In this document: positions 14,107 through 17,125 of the stretch, piece after piece
How the letters are laid out: the number at the start of each line of letters is the position of its first letter
How positions within the stretch are numbered: the stretch's first letter is position 1
From: S141-55 sp964422065
GTDB lineage: Bacteria > Hydrothermota > Hydrothermia > WGAB01
Direction of reading: 5' to 3'
Length of the DNA: 17,125 bases
Assembly (NCBI GenBank): GCA_964422065.1
Contig: CAYQZW010000031.1
Coordinates: 1-17,125 of the forward strand
Made by a program: the position numbers and the translations under genes
The notes under the pieces: generated by a model
Databases searched by the model: none
What the model was told of the DNA's origin: nothing
What the model saw: the letters and a program-made list of their open reading frames with translations, nothing else

Positions 14107-14763
14107 ATGGATGGTCCATTCCTGTGGCGGAAACTGGCCGTTGGGCGCGCCCGAGCGAACTGTTATATACTCTACGAGCGGTCGTCCGGGGAGGCCCTGA
14201 TCGTGGATCCCGGGGCAGAGCCCCGCCGAATCCTGGCGTTACTCGCCCGGCTCCCCATCCAGAAGGTAAAGTTCATCGTCCTGACCCACGGTCATTACGA
14301 CCATGTCCAGGCGGTCGGCTGGCTCCAGCGGGCCACTCATGCCCCGGTTCTGCTCCATGTGGACGAACTTCACATCTATCGGAGCCCGTGGCGGAACTTC
14401 TCTTGGGTCACGCTCCGGCCCTTTGTCCCACCAGAGCCGGATGGGTTCCTGGAAGACGGGGATGTGCTTTACGTGGGTGGACATCCGATTGAGGTCCTGC
14501 ACACGCCCGGACACACACCAGGCAGTCTCTCGCTTCTGTCCCCTCAGATCCTCATCACAGGAGACACCCTGCTCTACCGGTCTGTAGGCAACACGTGGAT
14601 CCCCGGGGCATCCCGGAAGGTCTTGCTCAAGAGTTTGAAAGACAAAATCCTCCCGATCCCGTGGGACCCCTGGGTCTTGCCGGGCCATGGGCGGTCGGCA
14701 CGGCTTTCTACCCTGAAGCGAATCAATCCAGTTCTTCAGGAGGCACGGATTCTGAGTCTTTAA
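14107..14763 (+). CDS. metallo-beta-lactamase-fold hydrolase, glyoxalase II-like
   Basis: A 218-aa cytoplasmic MBL-fold enzyme with a full binuclear metal site: H61, H63, D65 and H66 in THGHYDHV, H136 in HTPGHTPGS, D153 in TGDTLL and H194 in LPGHGRS. The N-terminal strand ANCYILYE..GEALIVDPGAE is typical of the hydroxyacylglutathione-hydrolase-like YcbL/GloB group, and the length fits the short form without the GloB C-terminal domain, so a thioester or related hydrolase is likely but the substrate is unknown. Start choice is open: ATG 14107 would be nearly leaderless from the TATAAT box, while TTG 14098 has GGAAGGGG 6 nt upstream and would add MRT. The gene is followed by a short GC-rich spacer with weak hairpins and no T-run, then tRNA-Pro. 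Confidence 0.9.
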   Translation: MDGPFLWRKLAVGRARANCYILYERSSGEALIVDPGAEPRRILALLARLPIQKVKFIVLTHGHYDHVQAVGWLQRATHAPVLLHVDELHIYRSPWRNFSWVTLRPFVPPEPDGFLEDGDVLYVGGHPIEVLHTPGHTPGSLSLLSPQILITGDTLLYRSVGNTWIPGASRKVLLKSLKDKILPIPWDPWVLPGHGRSARLSTLKRINPVLQEARILSL

Positions 14764-14798
14764 GGGCATCAGCCCCTATGACCTCGGGGCCTGAGGGC

Positions 14799-14827
14799 TT
14801 GTCACCCAAAAACGCGGCGTGTACAAT
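14799..14827 (+). promoter_or_regulatory. strong promoter for tRNA-Pro and probably the downstream lipoprotein gene
   Basis: TTGTCA (14799-14804, 5/6), an exact 17-bp spacer and TACAAT (14822-14827, 5/6). The predicted start near 14834 is 13 nt before the mature tRNA, a normal distance for a tRNA leader. Confidence 0.7.
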
Positions 14828-14846
14828 ATGCACACACAACGGAAGT

Positions 14847-14921
14847 CGGGGCGTAGCGCAGCCAGGTTAGCGCACCAGCATGGGGGGCTGGGGGTCGGTG
14901 GTTCAAATCCACTCGCCCCGA
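14847..14921 (+). tRNA. tRNA-Pro, anticodon GGG
   Basis: A 75-nt cloverleaf: acceptor CGGGGCG (14847-14853) pairs with CGCCCCG (14914-14920), discriminator A at 14921. The D arm is GCGC/GCGC with GG in the loop. The anticodon stem CCAGC/GCTGG encloses ATGGGGG, giving anticodon GGG with G37, as usual for proline. The variable loop has 5 nt. The T arm GGTGG-TTCAAAT-CCACT closes with one G-U pair. CCA is not encoded (CTT follows), so nucleotidyltransferase must add it. A strong promoter lies just upstream and no terminator follows before the next start codon. Confidence 0.96.
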
Positions 14922-14937
14922 CTTCTTTCTTCTTTCC

Positions 14938-16221
14938 ATGAAACGAACCGTCCTTTTCCTGGCCATCAGTGCGATCCTCCTGGGGTCCTGTCAACGCCAT
15001 GCCCCACCCGGGGTTCCCTTCTGGCATGCGATGGGCGGCCCGCTCGGGGATGTCCTGGACTCCATCATCACGCTCTACAACCAAACCCACACGCCTCCGA
15101 TCCTCTCCGTGAAGATGGGCAACTACGCCACCCTTTCCCAGAAGATCATGGGGGCCGTGGCTTCCAATAAGCCACCGGTCATGGCCCAGGTCTACGAATC
15201 CTGGGCAGCAGAACTGCTGGCCAACGAGAAACTCGTACCCATTCAGGAATTTCTCCCGCTCTTTAAAGATTCTGTCCTGGATGACATCTGGCCCCCCTTG
15301 ATTGAGGACAACCTCTTTGATTCCACCCTCGTGTCGTTCCCCTTCAATAAGAGCGTCCCGGTCTTTTATTACAACCGTGACCTCTTTGACGAGTTCGGCA
15401 TTGACTCTTTCCCGAAGACCTGGGAGGAGTTCCGGGAGGTCTGTAAAAAACTGACGGTAGACCGTGATGGCGATGGGACCATTGACCTCTACGGCACAGC
15501 CTTCCCTGTAAGCGTGTGGTGGTTCCTGACCATGCTTTATCAAAAGGGAGGGCAGATCTTCCAGGGAGACTCCATCACCCTGGATACGCCCGAAGCCCGT
15601 GAGGTGCTCCAATACCTGGTGGATTTGATTTACCGGGACTCGTGTGCGTACTTGACTACAGGCTTTCGGCACCAGGACGATTTTGCCACGGGCCGGGTTG
15701 CCATGGTCTGGGGCACCATTGTCTCCTACAGTTTCATGAAACAAAAGATTCGGTTCCGATTGGGGGTTGCACCGGTCCCGAACTTCGGCCAGCCGAAGGT
15801 TGTGGTCTCCGGGACGAACGTTGCGTTGTTCCGAGGGGCAACGCCGGAAGAACTCCAGGCTGCGGTCTCCTTTCTTCGGTTCTTCTTAAAGCCGGAGATC
15901 CAGGCCCTGTGGTCTACCGGGACCGGGTATATCCCGCTTCGTCGCAGTGTTCTCAACCATCCCCAGATGCAGGCTTTTCTTCGGCAGGTCCCCGGGATGC
16001 GGGAGGCGATCCAGCAATTGGAGTACGCAACCTTTGAGCCCCGGGACCCGGTATGGTTCACCGGTCGACGATATCTGGCTACTGAGGGCCTGGAGCCGGC
16101 ATTGCGTGGGGTCTTGAGTGTGGAGGCATCCCTCCAACGCGCACAGAAGTTCTTGGAAACGGAACTTCAACGACGCAGACGGATGGAACGGGCCCTTGCA
16201 GAACGGAAGAAAACCCCGTAG
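14938..16221 (+). CDS. ABC transporter solute-binding lipoprotein (family 1, sugar/glycerol-3-phosphate type)
   Basis: A 427-aa substrate-binding protein of the UgpB/MalE-like superfamily. The N terminus is a lipoprotein signal: MKR, a hydrophobic stretch and LLGSC with lipidated Cys18. FWHAMGGPLGDVLDSII (28-44) matches the start of the mature fold, and SFPFNKSVPVFYYNRDLF (133-150) and PKTWEEF (159-165) are hallmark segments. DRDGDGTIDLYG (175-186) is an EF-hand-like calcium loop seen in a subset of these proteins. The C terminus has an unusual Arg-rich coiled tail (about 395-427). No permease or ATPase is in the window, and the next gene runs the other way, so it is an orphan here. It begins 16 nt after the tRNA 3' end; that leader is all pyrimidine (C and T) and has no Shine-Dalgarno. 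The ligand is unknown. Confidence 0.9.
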   Translation: MKRTVLFLAISAILLGSCQRHAPPGVPFWHAMGGPLGDVLDSIITLYNQTHTPPILSVKMGNYATLSQKIMGAVASNKPPVMAQVYESWAAELLANEKLVPIQEFLPLFKDSVLDDIWPPLIEDNLFDSTLVSFPFNKSVPVFYYNRDLFDEFGIDSFPKTWEEFREVCKKLTVDRDGDGTIDLYGTAFPVSVWWFLTMLYQKGGQIFQGDSITLDTPEAREVLQYLVDLIYRDSCAYLTTGFRHQDDFATGRVAMVWGTIVSYSFMKQKIRFRLGVAPVPNFGQPKVVVSGTNVALFRGATPEELQAAVSFLRFFLKPEIQALWSTGTGYIPLRRSVLNHPQMQAFLRQVPGMREAIQQLEYATFEPRDPVWFTGRRYLATEGLEPALRGVLSVEASLQRAQKFLETELQRRRRMERALAERKKTP

Positions 16222-16236
16222 TTCTCCGTTGGCTCC

Positions 16237-17106
16237 TCAGGTCCCTTCTTTTCGGGTCTCCCTCTCCAGGCGTTCCCGATAGCGTTCTAACAGGGCCAAG
16301 GTCCTCGGACCGGGCTTGCCATCCCCAATCTGGATCTCGTCTACCTGGACCACGGGGGTCACATCCTGCAGGGTACTACAGAGGAAGGCCTCGTCCACTT
16401 CGCGAAGATCCTCAAACCGCACGATTCCCTCTTGAACCGGGTATCCCAAGGCCTGGGCTTCTTCTATGACGACTTTGCGGGTAATACTGGGGAGGATCTG
16501 GGGGCCCAAACTGGGGAAGATCAACGTGTCACCCCGGAAAACCCCGAAAGCCGCAGAGGTGCATTCCGTGACGATCCCATCTTCTCGAACCAGAAGGGCG
16601 TCATGGAACCCCCGCTCCAGGGCCGCCATCTTGGCAAGAACATTAGGCAATAGCATCGTCGTCTTAATGTCACATCGCTTCCATCGGAGGTCGGGATAGG
16701 CGTGGAGTCGGATGCCGTTCTGGATGTGTTCTTCAGGGACCGGGGTGTGGGCCCGGAAGGTCAGGATGAGGGTTGGGGTTAACGGACGGCTCGGCACGTG
16801 TTCACGGGGGCCACTCCCACGGGTCAACTGGAGATAGACCTTGGCCGGATCAAACCCCGACCGTTCAATGCCTTCCAGGATGATGCGCTTCAGCCAGCCC
16901 AGATCAAAATCAATCGTCAGATGGATCTCTGAGGCGCTCCGTTGAAAGCGGAGAAGATGGTCTTCCAAGCGGAAGGGTTTCCCGTGATAGGCGACGAGGG
17001 TTTCATACACCGCATCTGCGAAGAGGAACCCCCGATCTTCTAAGGGGATGACAGCCTGATCGAGCGGCACAAACTTACCCGCAACAAAGGCTAACGGTGT
17101 ACCCAT
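16237..17106 (-). CDS. class IV aminotransferase, D-amino-acid transaminase-like
   Basis: A PLP-dependent fold-type IV transaminase (289 aa, normal length). Lys148 in CDIKTTMLLPNVLAK is the PLP lysine, matching the DIK-(S/T)-x-x-LLxNVLAK signature. E181 in GIVTECTSAAFGVF holds the pyridine nitrogen, and GFLFADAVYETLVAYHGKPF (26-45) is the N-terminal substrate-side motif. These favour D-alanine/D-glutamate transaminase (Dat), which feeds peptidoglycan, over branched-chain aminotransferase (IlvE) or aminodeoxychorismate lyase (PabC), though the family is hard to split by eye. The start ATG (17104-17106) has 19 nt of visible upstream DNA and no clear Shine-Dalgarno there. The gene converges with the solute-binding lipoprotein gene with a 15-nt gap and no obvious terminator. 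Confidence 0.88.
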   Translation of the reverse strand: MGTPLAFVAGKFVPLDQAVIPLEDRGFLFADAVYETLVAYHGKPFRLEDHLLRFQRSASEIHLTIDFDLGWLKRIILEGIERSGFDPAKVYLQLTRGSGPREHVPSRPLTPTLILTFRAHTPVPEEHIQNGIRLHAYPDLRWKRCDIKTTMLLPNVLAKMAALERGFHDALLVREDGIVTECTSAAFGVFRGDTLIFPSLGPQILPSITRKVVIEEAQALGYPVQEGIVRFEDLREVDEAFLCSTLQDVTPVVQVDEIQIGDGKPGPRTLALLERYRERLERETRKEGT

Positions 17107-17125
17107 CGTGGTTGGCTGGGGCGCC

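Noticed and set aside
14764..14798. GGGC/GCCC and GCCCC/GGGGC hairpins after the hydrolase gene as a terminator
   Set aside because: Short stems with no T-run; left as spacer sequence.
16202..16236. Imperfect AACGGA/TCCGTT stem between the lipoprotein and transaminase genes as a bidirectional terminator
   Set aside because: The loop is 17 nt, the stem is 6 bp and there is no T-run on the plus strand.
1..17125. CRISPR arrays, insertion sequences, phage or integrase genes, rRNA
   Set aside because: No regularly spaced repeats, transposase motifs, terminal inverted repeats or rRNA signatures were seen.

Overview
The window looks like a chromosomal segment of a Gram-negative bacterium from the wider FCB/candidate-phylum assemblage, with anaerobic or microaerobic energy metabolism. 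The evidence is a secreted peptidase ending in a type IX secretion (T9SS/Por) C-terminal sorting domain, a decayed second sorting domain, a sugar acetyltransferase of the surface-glycan type, ferredoxin-linked 2-oxoacid oxidoreductase genes and a membrane-bound [NiFe] hydrogenase. Base composition is moderately GC-rich (about 57% by eye). TTG start codons with good Shine-Dalgarno spacing occur at least twice, and the one tRNA gene lacks an encoded CCA. I cannot name the genus or phylum from sequence alone.

Layout. Positions 1-1587 (minus strand) hold korA and the start of korB (2-oxoacid:ferredoxin oxidoreductase), overlapping by 14 nt. A 303-bp divergent regulatory region (1588-1890) separates them from a plus-strand hydrogenase operon (1891-6018): Tat-exported small subunit, large subunit, b-type cytochrome and maturation protease. 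An acyl-CoA carboxylase carboxyltransferase subunit (6125-7672) follows. It converges on a minus-strand pair, an unknown polytopic membrane protein followed by gatA (9881-7698). From a strong promoter at 9929-9957 come a 999-residue M14 carboxypeptidase with a T9SS sorting domain and a hexapeptide-repeat acetyltransferase. Positions 13770-14051 hold the remnant of a second T9SS-sorted protein. Then come a metallo-beta-lactamase-fold hydrolase, tRNA-Pro(GGG) on its own promoter, a solute-binding lipoprotein starting 16 nt after the tRNA, and a convergent D-amino-acid-transaminase-like gene (17106-16237).

How the genes may work together. The hydrogenase would oxidise H2 outside the cytoplasmic membrane and pass electrons through cytochrome b to the quinone pool. 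KorAB interconverts a 2-oxoacid and an acyl-CoA plus CO2 using ferredoxin, and the carboxyltransferase makes a carboxylated acyl-CoA. Their proximity suggests, but does not prove, H2-supported reductive carbon metabolism. The second half is mainly envelope, secretion and housekeeping genes.

Most notable observations: (1) the proximal Fe-S cluster motif of the hydrogenase small subunit has Asp where the second Cys is expected, in an enzyme that still has a Tat signal, a C-terminal anchor and a cytochrome b partner; (2) the sorting-domain pseudogene with two internal TGA codons; (3) a probable tRNA-mRNA transcription unit whose protein gene lacks a Shine-Dalgarno; (4) paired repeats and inverted repeats in the korA/hydrogenase divergent control region; (5) about fivefold enrichment of GGATCC.
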